The notes: a model not told the origin generated them from the letters alone. 23,544 nt of DNA from Clostridia bacterium (GCA_900768535.1 CAAGDE010000028.1:1-23544); one strand, 5' to 3'; positions 1-8,010 are shown, numbered from the stretch's first letter. Numbers and translations: made by a program.

Positions 1-177
1 ACCAACCATTGCCGCGCAGTCGAACCCCGCCCCAAGCGGGGCGCCAGCAGGCGGGATCTCCATTGCTGAGAGGCACCACATAAAGCACCGCACCGCCCAA
101 AAAAGCCTTCAACGGCGATCCAAAAGCGTCAAGAAACCTCCTGAATTTCGGTAATACAAGAAAGTTAGCACCGCTCG

Positions 178-240
178 CCCGCCCGCATCCCCCGCCTCTT
201 CCGCCCCACCCCCCCCCTCAGGGGGGAGCGGCGCCGCGGC
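178..240 (-). repeat. Dispersed GC-rich hairpin repeat, reverse copy
   Basis: The core is a C-run, a CTCA turn and a G-run. Read on the minus strand, it is followed by GGTGG and a GGCGGGGATG-like tail. This is the same architecture as the copy at 324-368 (hairpin, GGTGGC, then GGATGAGGG), but in the opposite orientation and more diverged. Repeats of this style are common between genes in GC-rich Clostridia. No coding content is seen. Confidence 0.45.
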
Positions 241-323
241 CTCCCCGAAAAATATAGAGACAGCGCCGATTTTTCAGCAAGATTAAGAATCAGAACAGAA
301 AAGATTCGCACCGCCGAAAGAAG

Positions 324-368
324 CCTTCCCCTTCGAGGGGGAAGGTGGCGCGCCAGCGCCGGATGAGG
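324..368 (+). repeat. Dispersed hairpin repeat, forward copy
   Basis: A perfect 8-bp stem (CCTTCCCC at 324-331, GGGGAAGG at 338-345) with a 6-nt loop is followed by a GC-rich palindromic segment (GGCGCGCC) and the tail GGATGAGGG. The hairpin, GGTGGC and GGATGAGGG order is a familiar intergenic repeat layout in Clostridia, recognised here by pattern only. Confidence 0.5.
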
Positions 369-460
369 GCGAAACAGGCGATCGCACCGCATAAATGCCC
401 CGCCCCCCTGCGTCCGCGTCCCCGGTGGGCGGGGATGCAGAGATTACCACTATTTTTACG

Positions 461-540
461 GCCTGCTCTCAAGGCAGGAGGTGCGAGGAGGAGCGGACGG
501 AGGCTCGTACCCGGACGGATTGGGTACGGCTTTTTTTATT
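461..540 (+). terminator. Hairpin cluster ending in an intrinsic terminator
   Basis: The last hairpin has a 7-bp stem (CGTACCC at 506-512, GGGTACG at 522-528) and is followed by GC and a run of seven T (531-537), a good intrinsic terminator on the plus strand. Two smaller hairpins precede it: CCTGC/GCAGG at 462-478 and GAGC/GCTC at 491-506. No gene leads into it inside the window. The group could therefore be the 3' end of a small structured RNA, or a terminator for transcription entering from the left. Confidence 0.55.
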
Positions 541-546
541 TACGAC

Positions 547-587
547 CGAAACTTTCGTTTTGGTTTCGAACGAAATGTTACGTTTCG
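547..587. promoter_or_regulatory. Candidate operator with repeated TTTCG/CGAAA
   Basis: TTTCG occurs at 554, 564 and 583, and CGAAA at 547 and 571. They include the palindrome TTTCG-AA-CGAAA (564-575). The cluster sits just upstream of the promoter. CGAAA boxes also occur in the divergent DeoR/isomerase spacer (3276 and 3292), so these may be binding sites for the local DeoR-family regulator. This is inference from motif sharing only. Confidence 0.3.
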
Positions 588-599
588 GTTTTGCTTACC

Positions 600-682
600 T
601 TGACAAATTTGTGGCTTTCGGTTTGTTAAATAGGTAGAAATTGTGAAAAACGCTTGCATTTTGAGCGTGATTGTGGTATACT
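600..682 (+). promoter_or_regulatory. Promoter region of the ceramidase-like gene
   Basis: The best promoter is TTGCAT (654-659), a 17-bp spacer and TATACT (677-682) with an extended -10 TG at 674-675. It predicts a start near 689 and a 5' leader of about 155 nt. A consensus -35 hexamer TTGACA lies further upstream (600-605) but has only a weak -10 partner. Confidence 0.6.
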
Positions 683-843
683 GTACTTGTGATTTTCCGG
701 CTTTGGGAAGGATTCCTGCTCCGTTTTGTCTGCGAACGGGCGAGGAAACGAATATCATAATGCTTCGGTTTTGACGGAATCGACAGCAAAACAAAAGGGA
801 AACAAACCACTGCAATGAAAAATATAACCGGGGGGGAGATATT

Positions 844-2319
844 ATGCTGAAATTTGGTTGGAGTGAAAAAAGCATCACGCCGGAGGCACCGGTGTACCTG
901 GACGGTCAGTTCTATGAACGGGTCTCCAAGGGGGTGGAAACGCCCATTACCGTGACCGCATGGGCAGTGGAGTCGGACGACGATTCCATGATCATCTGCT
1001 CCTGCGACCTGCTTGGCGTCGGAGAACGGCTTGTGGACGCCGTGCGGGAGGAGCTGAAGGGCAGCGGCATCGACCCCTCCAAGCTGATCGTCAGCGCGAC
1101 CCACACCCATGCCGCTTTCGTCTATGACAAAAGCAATCGCATCGCCGACACCTCCTCGCTTGACGTGCTCAAGCGGTTTCTGCCGGAGGAGAAAATCTAC
1201 AGACCGCTGAACAATGCCGGCGATGCATTGACCGCAGAGGAAACGACCCCGTTTCTGACGAGGCGGGTGGCAGAGGCGGTTCTGGAGGCGTGGAACACCC
1301 GCAGGGAGGGGCACTGGCGCACCGGATTCGGGCGAGCCGCGGTCGGCATGAACCGGCGCTCGGTCTATACGGACGGCTCCGCCAGGATGTGGGGGGACAC
1401 CAATTCCGCAGACTTCGCCGAGCTGGAAGCCGGAACCGACTCCGGCATCGAGCTGATCTTTACCTACAGCGGGGACGGAGCGCTGACCGGCGTGGTTGCA
1501 AACATATCCTGCCCGTCGCAGGTTATGGAGCATCGGTCCTTCATTTCTTCGGATTACTGGGGAAAGGTACGCATCCTGCTCCGCGAGCGCTACGGGGCGG
1601 ATCTGAAGGTGCTCAGTCTGTGCGCGCCCGCCGGCGACCTCTGCCCGCGGGACACCATCCGCTGGGTTCAGCCGGAAACACCGATCGATGATCCGAACAT
1701 CCGCCGGGATGCGGTTCTGCCGCGTGACGCCGATCCTTCGATGTTTGATCCGGAGGGGACATGGACGGTCGCGCGCCGGATCGTCAGCGAGATCACCTAT
1801 GCCGCCGATCAGAAAAAGCCGTACTGCGAGAGCACGGTTCTGATTCACAATACGGAATCGGTCAGGCTGCCTCTGCGCACCGTTACGTCCAACGAGAAGG
1901 AGACTGCCGAGCGGATCCTTTCCGATTATATCAGGCAAAAGAAAGGCGATTTCTCGTTCGAGGATTCCGCGCAGATGCACGTTCATGCCGGAACCATCGC
2001 GCGGTACGATCTGCAGAAGAAGATCACAACCGTTCCGGTCGAGCTTCATTTTGTCCGGCTCGGAAGCATTGCGTTTGCCACGAATCCGTTTGAGCTGTTT
2101 CTCAACTACGGCAACCGCATCCGTGCCAGAAGCCGCGCCCGCCAGACCTTCCTGATCCAGCTTTCCAACGGGTACTACGGGTACCTGCCGACGGCAACCG
2201 CCGAACGGGGCAGCCACTACAGCGCCTATGTTTCCAGCGGGTTTGCCGGGCATGCGGGCGGGGATCTGCTTGTCGATGTCACCTTGGCGGAGCTGAACCG
2301 GATGTTCGGATCCGATTGA
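844..2319 (+). CDS. Neutral/alkaline ceramidase-like hydrolase (cytosolic)
   Basis: This 491-residue protein resembles the N-terminal catalytic domain of the neutral/alkaline non-lysosomal ceramidase superfamily, which are Zn amidases. What is seen: an N-terminal GWSEKSITP stretch; the metal-site signature SATHTHA with H87 and H89; a mid-protein CPSQVMEH...SSDYWG block at the place of the family's second His and S-D-Y/W-G motif; then CAPAGDLCPRD, matching the family's G-x-x-GD-x-x-P loop. There is no signal peptide or membrane segment, unlike secreted ceramidases, so it probably acts in the cytoplasm on a small polar amide or ester rather than on ceramide. The ATG has a strong GGGGGGAG site 7 nt upstream. 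It lies next to a DeoR regulator and a sugar-type operon, which suggests a catabolic role. The substrate is unknown. Family confidence is high and function confidence is low. Confidence 0.8.
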   Translation: MLKFGWSEKSITPEAPVYLDGQFYERVSKGVETPITVTAWAVESDDDSMIICSCDLLGVGERLVDAVREELKGSGIDPSKLIVSATHTHAAFVYDKSNRIADTSSLDVLKRFLPEEKIYRPLNNAGDALTAEETTPFLTRRVAEAVLEAWNTRREGHWRTGFGRAAVGMNRRSVYTDGSARMWGDTNSADFAELEAGTDSGIELIFTYSGDGALTGVVANISCPSQVMEHRSFISSDYWGKVRILLRERYGADLKVLSLCAPAGDLCPRDTIRWVQPETPIDDPNIRRDAVLPRDADPSMFDPEGTWTVARRIVSEITYAADQKKPYCESTVLIHNTESVRLPLRTVTSNEKETAERILSDYIRQKKGDFSFEDSAQMHVHAGTIARYDLQKKITTVPVELHFVRLGSIAFATNPFELFLNYGNRIRARSRARQTFLIQLSNGYYGYLPTATAERGSHYSAYVSSGFAGHAGGDLLVDVTLAELNRMFGSD

Positions 2320-2365
2320 CGGAACGGATGCGGTCAGCCTGGCTCATCCGCAGGGGCGGGGGAGC

Positions 2366-3142
2366 TTATTCTGTTTCGTAAACGCGGATGCCTTCCTTTT
2401 TCAGCAGTTCGATCTCCTTTGCCTTTTCCTCGGCGCGGTTGGTCACCAGAATGTCCACCGCGGAAATATCCGAGACGGTTGTAAAGGTGGTTTTGCCGAT
2501 TTTGGAGGCGTCCGCCGCTACGATGACCGTGTCGGACAGCTTCATCATCGAAACGATCGTCAGCTCCTCGTTGGTATAGTAAAGCGAGAGCCCGGACAGG
2601 GCGCTGACCCCGTCCAGCGACAGAATGCATTTGTTTGCGTGATAGGTTTTCAGCTGGCGGATGGTATCGTTTCCGTAGGTGAACTGATAGCGGGGGTCGA
2701 TCTGCCCGCCGAGAAGCGTCACGTTGAAGCTCGGATACTGGTTGATCTCGTTTGCGTTCCGGATGGAATTTGTTACGATGCTGATGTTCTTTTTCCTTCG
2801 CAGTGCGCGCAGGACATAGGTCAGGGTCGTGCCGGCATTCATCATAATGGTGTCGTTGTCATCGACCAGCTCCGCGACCTGTTCCGCCAGGTGCTTTTTG
2901 AAATTGATGTTGGTATTGTAGCGCTCGCCGGGATTCAGGCTTCCGTAAAGCCCATTGGGCTCCACTGCGCCGCCGTGGACGCGGTGGAGAAGTCCGAGGG
3001 ATTCCAGAAGCAGCAGGTCGTTGCGGATGCTGACCTCCGAAATTCCGAACCGGCGGCTCAGATCGGGAACGCGGACCCGTCCCTTGCTTTGCAGATCTCT
3101 TAAAATCTCTTCGCGGCGCTGCTCTGTGGTAAACTCTTTCAT
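2366..3142 (-). CDS. DeoR/GlpR-family transcriptional regulator
   Basis: The product is 258 residues, the usual size for DeoR/GlpR repressors. Residues 1-60 form the N-terminal winged helix-turn-helix, with EILRDLQSKGRVRVPDLS and the recognition part ISEVSIRNDLLLLE followed by HRVHGGAV. The remainder is the sugar-phosphate-sensing DeoRC domain (NAGTTLTYVLRAL, SIVTNSIRNA, LLGG, DGVS, VVAADASKIGK-like VIVAADASKIGK). I chose the ATG at 3142 over an upstream TTG because the normal N-terminus MKEFTTEQRREEIL starts there. The gene is divergent from the isomerase-kinase-TIM operon and convergent with the ceramidase-like gene. It is the obvious local regulator, and its effector is probably a phosphorylated sugar made by that operon. 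Confidence 0.92.
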   Translation of the reverse strand: MKEFTTEQRREEILRDLQSKGRVRVPDLSRRFGISEVSIRNDLLLLESLGLLHRVHGGAVEPNGLYGSLNPGERYNTNINFKKHLAEQVAELVDDNDTIMMNAGTTLTYVLRALRRKKNISIVTNSIRNANEINQYPSFNVTLLGGQIDPRYQFTYGNDTIRQLKTYHANKCILSLDGVSALSGLSLYYTNEELTIVSMMKLSDTVIVAADASKIGKTTFTTVSDISAVDILVTNRAEEKAKEIELLKKEGIRVYETE

Positions 3143-3210
3143 CGGTTCGTCCTTCCTTCCCCTGCGTGTGAACAAAGCGCGGTGCGCATGATGCTGTTCG
3201 GCTTGCTTTT

Positions 3211-3239
3211 ATTATATCATATGTCACGCCGGAATGCAA
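3211..3239 (-). promoter_or_regulatory. Promoter of the DeoR-family gene
   Basis: On the minus strand TTGCAT (complement of 3234-3239), a 17-bp spacer and TATAAT (complement of 3211-3216) with extended -10 TGA give a near-consensus sigma-A promoter. Transcription would start near 3204, leaving a leader of about 60 nt. Confidence 0.7.
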
Positions 3240-3343
3240 TGGAATTTTGATAATTACTTACGGAATCGGCTGAAACGAAAGACCGGTTATCCGAAAAAGA
3301 AACAGAATAAACAGGAAAACAGAAAGAAACGGAGGATATTGGA

Positions 3344-4696
3344 ATGTCCAAAATCGGATTTGTCGGATTCGGGGAGGTCAACACCCCGGTTGATGTGATT
3401 GTCCGCAAGTGCCGGGCGGCGGAGGAGGCGCTCCGCGGGGAGGGACTGGAGCTGGTTTCGGTCTATCCCGTGGCGGATGACAGCGAGGAGGTGCAGGTGA
3501 GAGGGGCGGTTGCGGCGCTCGCAAAGGAGCCGTTTGACGCGCTGGTTGTCTGCGTTGCCGGCTGGATCCCGACCCATGCGGTGGTGAAGGTTACGGAGCA
3601 TTACCGCCATCTGCCGATGGTTCTGTGGGGGCTTTGCGGCTGGTATGAGGGCGACCGTCTGGTCACCACAGCCGATCAGGCGGGGACGACCGGACTGCGC
3701 GCCACCTTTGAGGGGCTGGGCTACCGGTTCCGGTATGTTTACGATATCATCGGCAAAAAAACGCGGAGCGACGCGGTTGCAGCCTACTGCCGCGCCGCCG
3801 TTGCCGCCAGAGGGCTGCTGTGCGAAAAGGTCGGTATGGCGGGCTACCGCGACATGAATCTTTACGGCACGCTTTATGACGGTCTTTCCCTCAAGCGGAC
3901 CACGGGGGTTGAGATCGAGACCTTTGAAATGCTTGAAATGCAGCAGCGCTATGAGAAGATTTCCGAGGCGGAAAAGCAGCGGGTGGCGGACGAACGCATC
4001 AAAAGGTGGCATTTTCTCAAGCCCGCAAACGAGGCGTCCATGCGCAAGGCTGCCGGATACTACCTCGCCGTCAGGCAGATTGCCGAGGAGCGGCATTACC
4101 GTGCGATCTCCCTCAAGGATGTGGACGGCATGAAAAAGCTCTGCGGGTTCCCGCCGGCGCCTGTTTTCATGCTGCTCTCCGAGGACGGATACACCACGAT
4201 ACCGGAAAACGACTGCCTCGGTGCGGTCACACAGCTGATGATGCATCGGCTTACCGGACAGCTTGCGGGGTATCTTGAATTCTATGAGTTTTTCGAACGG
4301 AGCGTCCTGGCGGGGGTGCCGGATTTCATTGCCGCCGATATGGTGGACGGCGATACCTACACGGTTCTGCCCGCCGCGTTCGGTCTGCTCGATCAGGGGA
4401 TTCTGAATGTTTCCCGGGTCCGGACCGGAACGGTTACGCTGTCCCGTCTGACCTGCCGGGACGGTGTGTACACGATGCAAATCCTGCTCGGCGAGGGCAA
4501 ACAGCCGCCGAAGTGGGAGGAATGCGGATGGGATCAGCCGGCGCCGCAGCTTTCGGCTCTGGAGATTGCGATTCCGGACGTGGAGCGCTTTGCGGACCAT
4601 GTCGCCTGCCAGCATTATATCCTCACCTACGGGGATAACCGTGCCGCCGTCCGCGAGCTCTGCGCGATTCTCGGCATTGCGGTTCTGGAGCTTTGA
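3344..4696 (+). CDS. L-fucose/L-arabinose isomerase family protein
   Basis: The product is 450 residues of the L-fucose isomerase-like fold. Members convert aldoses to ketoses using Mn2+. What is seen: an N-terminal Rossmann-like half (KIGFVGFGEVNTP, VVCVAGWIPTHAVV, HLPMVLWGLCGW); a central segment with PENDCLGAVTQLMMHRLTG at the position of the family's metal-binding Glu; EFYEFFERS-x(n)-DMVDGD following it; and a C-terminal HVACQHYILTYGD that matches the conserved His-containing YGD end. The N-terminal portion is shorter than in FucI (about 590 aa), as in the many uncharacterised 'FucIase-like' proteins. The ATG has GGAGG about 9 nt upstream. The stop is 2 nt before the kinase ATG, so the two are translationally linked. 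The substrate is not determinable; a rare aldose or tetrose is as likely as fucose. Confidence 0.83.
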   Translation: MSKIGFVGFGEVNTPVDVIVRKCRAAEEALRGEGLELVSVYPVADDSEEVQVRGAVAALAKEPFDALVVCVAGWIPTHAVVKVTEHYRHLPMVLWGLCGWYEGDRLVTTADQAGTTGLRATFEGLGYRFRYVYDIIGKKTRSDAVAAYCRAAVAARGLLCEKVGMAGYRDMNLYGTLYDGLSLKRTTGVEIETFEMLEMQQRYEKISEAEKQRVADERIKRWHFLKPANEASMRKAAGYYLAVRQIAEERHYRAISLKDVDGMKKLCGFPPAPVFMLLSEDGYTTIPENDCLGAVTQLMMHRLTGQLAGYLEFYEFFERSVLAGVPDFIAADMVDGDTYTVLPAAFGLLDQGILNVSRVRTGTVTLSRLTCRDGVYTMQILLGEGKQPPKWEECGWDQPAPQLSALEIAIPDVERFADHVACQHYILTYGDNRAAVRELCAILGIAVLEL

Positions 4697-4698
4697 AG

Positions 4699-6114
4699 AT
4701 GAGAACTTTTCTCGGAATCGACATCGGAACCACCTCGCTCAAGGCGGCGGTGTTTGACGAGGGGGGACGGCGGCTGGGACTGCGGCAGGCGGACTACACG
4801 CTTTCCGCCGATCCGGCAACGGGACTTATCGAGTTCGATGCGGAAGCCTACATTTCGATCTGCAAACAGGTGATTTCGGAGCTGTGCGAGGAATGCGGCG
4901 TGCCGGATGCCCTGTCGGTGGATACGCAGGGGGAGACGCTGATTCTGACGGATGCGGAGGGAACCCCGCTTTGCCCCGCGGTGGTCTGGCTGGACAACCG
5001 TGCGACCGCGGAAGCCGAGGCGATCCGGGCGCATTTCGGAAACCGCCGCGTTTATGAGGTCACGGGACAGCCCGAAATTCCGGCGGGCTTTCCGGCGTCC
5101 AAGCTGCTCTGGTTCCGGAAAAACCGCCCGGAAATCTGGGAGCGGACCGAAAGGATCTTCCTGCTGGAGGACTGGATCCTTTACCGGCTGTCCGGCGCAT
5201 TCGTCACCGAGCCGACCATTCAGTCCTCCTCCCTTTACTACGACATTACACGCCGCACCTGGTGGCGGGAAATGCTGGATTTCATCGGCGTAAGAGAGGA
5301 TCAGCTCCCGCGTCTTTGCAGGAGCATGGAGCGCGTAGGGGAGTATCAGGGCATTCCCGTCATCACCGGTGCGCTGGATCAGATTGCGGGAACGGTCGGC
5401 TGCGGGGTGACGGACGAAACCCGTGTGAGCGAGATGACCGGAACCATCATGGCGATCTGCGCGATGACCGACACCGTTCCGCCCTACGATCCGGACAGCA
5501 TCATTCCCTGCCATATCCACGCCATGGAAGGGAAGTATTGCCGCATCCTGTGGTCAACCACTGCCGGAATGGCGCTGAAATGGTTCAGAAACAATCTTGC
5601 GGAGCAGTATTCCTTCCGCGAGCTGGATGCGCTTGCCGACCGGATCCCGCCCGGATGCGACGGGCTGACCGTTCTGCCGTACTTTACGGGCTCGACCATG
5701 CCCAAATACAATCCCACCGCCACTGCCACCTTCACGGGTGTGACCCTCGCGCATACCAGAGGGCACTTCGCCCGCGCCATTATGGAATCGGTTGCGTACC
5801 TGCTCCGCGGGGATCTGGAATATATCGGAAACGGAGCCGTCCGCGAGATCCGTGCTACGGGAGGCGGTGCAGCCAGCCCGCTTTGGGTGCAGATGAAAGC
5901 CGATGTCACCGGAAAGACCCTGCAAACGGTCAGCGAGAGCGAGACAGCCTGCCTGGGTGCCGCCATCTTCGCGGCGGTCAGCATCGGTGCGTTCCCGACG
6001 GTTGCGGAAGCCGCGAGCCGGCTGGTCACCCCGGACAGGACCTACCGACCGTCCGGTGCGGATTACGAAAAAGGGTATGCCGCCTTCCGGATGCTGGATG
6101 AAAAACTGAATTGA
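4699..6114 (+). CDS. FGGY-family carbohydrate kinase (xylulokinase-like)
   Basis: The product is 471 residues with the two actin-like domains of FGGY sugar kinases. The N-terminal ATP loop is GIDIGTTSLKAAVFDEGG. Sugar-site motifs are SVDTQGETLILTD and VVWLDNRA. The catalytic Asp is D227 in GALDQIAG, and EMTGTIMAICAM follows. In the C-terminal domain are the LPYFTGSTMP block, the ATP-binding ATGGGAASPLWVQMKADV and the terminal ETACLGAAIFAA. I chose ATG 4699 because GGAG at 4687-4690 is well spaced for it; an in-frame TTG two codons earlier overlaps the upstream stop. It follows the isomerase directly and presumably phosphorylates the ketose that enzyme makes. The FGGY assignment is certain. 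The sugar is not known. Confidence 0.93.
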   Translation: MRTFLGIDIGTTSLKAAVFDEGGRRLGLRQADYTLSADPATGLIEFDAEAYISICKQVISELCEECGVPDALSVDTQGETLILTDAEGTPLCPAVVWLDNRATAEAEAIRAHFGNRRVYEVTGQPEIPAGFPASKLLWFRKNRPEIWERTERIFLLEDWILYRLSGAFVTEPTIQSSSLYYDITRRTWWREMLDFIGVREDQLPRLCRSMERVGEYQGIPVITGALDQIAGTVGCGVTDETRVSEMTGTIMAICAMTDTVPPYDPDSIIPCHIHAMEGKYCRILWSTTAGMALKWFRNNLAEQYSFRELDALADRIPPGCDGLTVLPYFTGSTMPKYNPTATATFTGVTLAHTRGHFARAIMESVAYLLRGDLEYIGNGAVREIRATGGGAASPLWVQMKADVTGKTLQTVSESETACLGAAIFAAVSIGAFPTVAEAASRLVTPDRTYRPSGADYEKGYAAFRMLDEKLN

Positions 6115-6135
6115 TACGTCTGAGAGGAAAACGAT

Positions 6136-6840
6136 ATGTACCGGAACTATAAGATCCGTGCGCCTTATTTTGAAATCGGGTTCAAATGCTTTATGTGGGG
6201 AGACCGGATGCTGCAGCTTGCAAAGGGTGTGGACGCGATCGCCCACAAATACGATCTGGATGTGATCCTGACGCCGCAGTACGCCGACATCCGTCTGCTG
6301 GCGGAGAACACCAGATATGTTCATGTTTACGCCCAGCATATGGATGCGCTCCGGCCGGGACGCGGACTGGGCTCCGTTCTGCCGGAATCGGTCAGGGAAG
6401 CGGGCGCCGTCGGCGTGATGCTCAACCACGCCGAGAAAAAGCTGACCCTGGAGCAGATCAGAGACACCATTGCCCGTGCCGATGAGGTGGGGCTTGCCAC
6501 GATTGTGTGCGCAGACAGCGTCAGGGAAATCGAGGCGGTTGCGCGGCTGTCCCCGAACCTGATTGTTGCCGAGCCGACCGAACTGATCGGAACCGGGGTT
6601 GCGAGCGATATGCGCTATGTGAAGGATACCATTGAAGCGGTGCGGCGGATTAACCCGGACATCATGGTGCTGCAGGGAGCCGGAATTTCCGGACCTCTGG
6701 ATGTGGCAAACATGATCCGTGCCGGCGCGCAGGCAACGGGAAGCACCAGCGGCATCATGAAAGCCGCAGACCCGCTGGCGGCTGCCGAGGAAATGCTTTG
6801 GACGCTTCGGAAAACCTGGGACGAGGTGCACGGAAGCTGA
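6136..6840 (+). CDS. Archaeal-type triosephosphate isomerase-like protein
   Basis: The product is 234 residues, the size of the short archaeal-type TIM barrels (bacterial TpiA is about 250). All three catalytic positions are visible: K17 in IGFKCF, H98 in LNHAEKK and E146 in VAEPTELIGTG. The phosphate loops appear as GAGISGPLDV and GSTSGIMKAADP. Segments such as VYAQHMDALRPG, GSVLPESVREAGAVGV and TIVCADS resemble archaeal TIMs from memory more than bacterial ones. The N-terminal strand is unusual (IRAPYFEIGFK instead of a compact N-x-K motif). As third gene of the isomerase-kinase operon, 21 nt after the kinase and with AGAGGAAAA upstream of its ATG, it probably isomerises the phosphorylated product, perhaps a tetrulose or other ketose phosphate, rather than serving glycolysis. 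Catalytic competence looks intact; the true substrate is inferred. Confidence 0.82.
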   Translation: MYRNYKIRAPYFEIGFKCFMWGDRMLQLAKGVDAIAHKYDLDVILTPQYADIRLLAENTRYVHVYAQHMDALRPGRGLGSVLPESVREAGAVGVMLNHAEKKLTLEQIRDTIARADEVGLATIVCADSVREIEAVARLSPNLIVAEPTELIGTGVASDMRYVKDTIEAVRRINPDIMVLQGAGISGPLDVANMIRAGAQATGSTSGIMKAADPLAAAEEMLWTLRKTWDEVHGS

Positions 6841-6855
6841 ACGGAAAACAAACCA

Positions 6856-6898
6856 GAAGCGGAGGAAGCCGGATACTTCCTCCGCTTCGAGTTTTTTG
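6856..6898. terminator. Intrinsic terminator after the sugar operon
   Basis: A perfect 13-bp stem (6856-6868 with 6876-6888) and 7-nt loop is followed by GAG and six T (6892-6897). It ends the plus-strand operon. The DHHW gene converges on it from the right, and the hairpin could serve both directions, although only the plus side has a long T run. Confidence 0.88.
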
Positions 6899-6909
6899 CG
6901 GCGGCGTCT

Positions 6910-8010
6910 TTATTTTATCGTCTCGCTGTTGTTGATGACCGATGCGGAATAAAGGAACAGGGCATCATCGACTTTTGAGAAGTCAATCAGCTTTCCGAGC
7001 GCGGCGGGGGAGATATAGCGGATGTCGACAAGAATGATTTCGGAATAGCCTGCGGCAAGAAGCGGCGCGATGCTGCTGCCGAACGAGTCCCGGAAAACGA
7101 TGAGCCGGCGTTCCTTCGCGGCGCTTGGATTGGTGATCCGGATGATCGAGCGCGCACCGCCGAGGAACATTTCGTAAGGATCGCGCCCGGCGGCGGCACG
7201 GAGGTCGTAAACCGGGATGTCGGACGATGCTTCATCGTTGTATACCTTCAGTCCCCGTATCACGGCGTTATCGAGATAGAAAAGGCGCTCCGGCGCGTGC
7301 GGCAGGGCTGCCTGACCGTAATAGACGCCGTAAAACGGACTGCCGGTATCACGGATTTCACACGAGCCGATCCGCTCCGCGCCCATTTGCGCCGCAATTT
7401 CATCGGCAACCCTCGTGATTTTTTCCTGGCGCCAGTGCGAATCGGTGTAATAGAAATCCTCCGCCGACAGAAGCGCGGAAATATCAATATTCTTTGCCTC
7501 CGGGAACCCCCTTCCCAGACGTTCGGCAAGCGCCCTGAAATCCTTGTCCGGATAGCCGTTTTGCGATGCGAGAAAGACATTTTTATCGGGGATCACCGAC
7601 AGGTAGGTCTTTGTTCCGGCATTCCGGAGATAGGTGTCGTACACATACCGGAAACGCTTTGCGGCACGGTCAACCGATTCGCCGTTCATCGGGAAATCAA
7701 GCTTTGAGAGGTGGTTTCCGACGGAATACAGCCCGTTGTTATCCTTTTGCCTGAACACGGTTGCGTTGGTGACGGCCTTCAGCGTCCGGAAGCCGTTGCG
7801 CAGCGGGAACTGGTCGAGCATATATGCTTCAAAGCCGCTCATAAAGCTGCCGTTTGCAACGGACGAAAGAGACAGCGCGGGGCGCTTTGCCAGACGCCGC
7901 CGCTCAACCGTCGATTCCCCGGCAGCGGGTGAAATCAGGAACCATACGGAAAAAACCGCAAGGAAGCCGAAAGAGAGCGTCAGCGTCAGCAGCTGTTGGA
8001 ATTTCTTCAT
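6910..8010 (-). CDS. DHHW/AlgX-like envelope O-acylation protein
   Basis: The product is about 366 residues and belongs to the DHHW group related to AlgX/AlgJ SGNH-like acetyltransferase partners. It has one N-terminal membrane anchor or signal segment (KKFQQLLTLTLSFGFLAVF then WFLISPAAG), so the catalytic domain is extracytoplasmic. The probable catalytic triad is visible: D190 and H192 in YYTDSHWRQE, and S309 in FRDSFGSS. The N-terminal FPLRNGFRTLK patch is also typical. The start is uncertain between adjacent ATGs at 8013 and 8010. The 7-nt spacing from GAGGAG favours 8010. It is the last gene of the minus-strand module, 34 nt after the MBOAT gene. The pair is known from alginate and similar systems to pass acyl groups to a surface polysaccharide. 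The polymer here is unknown. Confidence 0.85.
   Translation of the reverse strand: MKKFQQLLTLTLSFGFLAVFSVWFLISPAAGESTVERRRLAKRPALSLSSVANGSFMSGFEAYMLDQFPLRNGFRTLKAVTNATVFRQKDNNGLYSVGNHLSKLDFPMNGESVDRAAKRFRYVYDTYLRNAGTKTYLSVIPDKNVFLASQNGYPDKDFRALAERLGRGFPEAKNIDISALLSAEDFYYTDSHWRQEKITRVADEIAAQMGAERIGSCEIRDTGSPFYGVYYGQAALPHAPERLFYLDNAVIRGLKVYNDEASSDIPVYDLRAAAGRDPYEMFLGGARSIIRITNPSAAKERRLIVFRDSFGSSIAPLLAAGYSEIILVDIRYISPAALGKLIDFSKVDDALFLYSASVINNSETIK

Larger units (their letters stand above)
1..460. other. Gene-free left edge with GC-rich repeats
   Basis: No convincing gene is seen here. Short open frames exist on both strands, but they are Arg/Pro/Gly-rich translations of GC-rich repeats with no ribosome binding site. 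Small hairpins are visible, for example the arms CCCCGC/GCGGGG around 27-43, together with the two repeat copies listed separately. No tRNA or rRNA was recognised. Confidence 0.6.

Noticed and set aside
1..843. CRISPR array or tRNA/rRNA gene in the left gene-free region
   Set aside because: No regularly spaced direct repeats, no cloverleaf with a TTCGA arm and no rRNA-like block were found; only hairpin repeats are present.
595..2253. Long open frame of 552 codons on the minus strand
   Set aside because: It lies fully opposite the ceramidase-like gene, which has family motifs, a promoter and a ribosome site. The antisense product is Arg/Gly/Asp-rich with no recognisable domain, a common artefact in GC-rich DNA.
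3287..4615. 442-codon minus-strand frame
   Set aside because: Shadow of the FucI-like isomerase gene, with no start signal and no recognisable domain.
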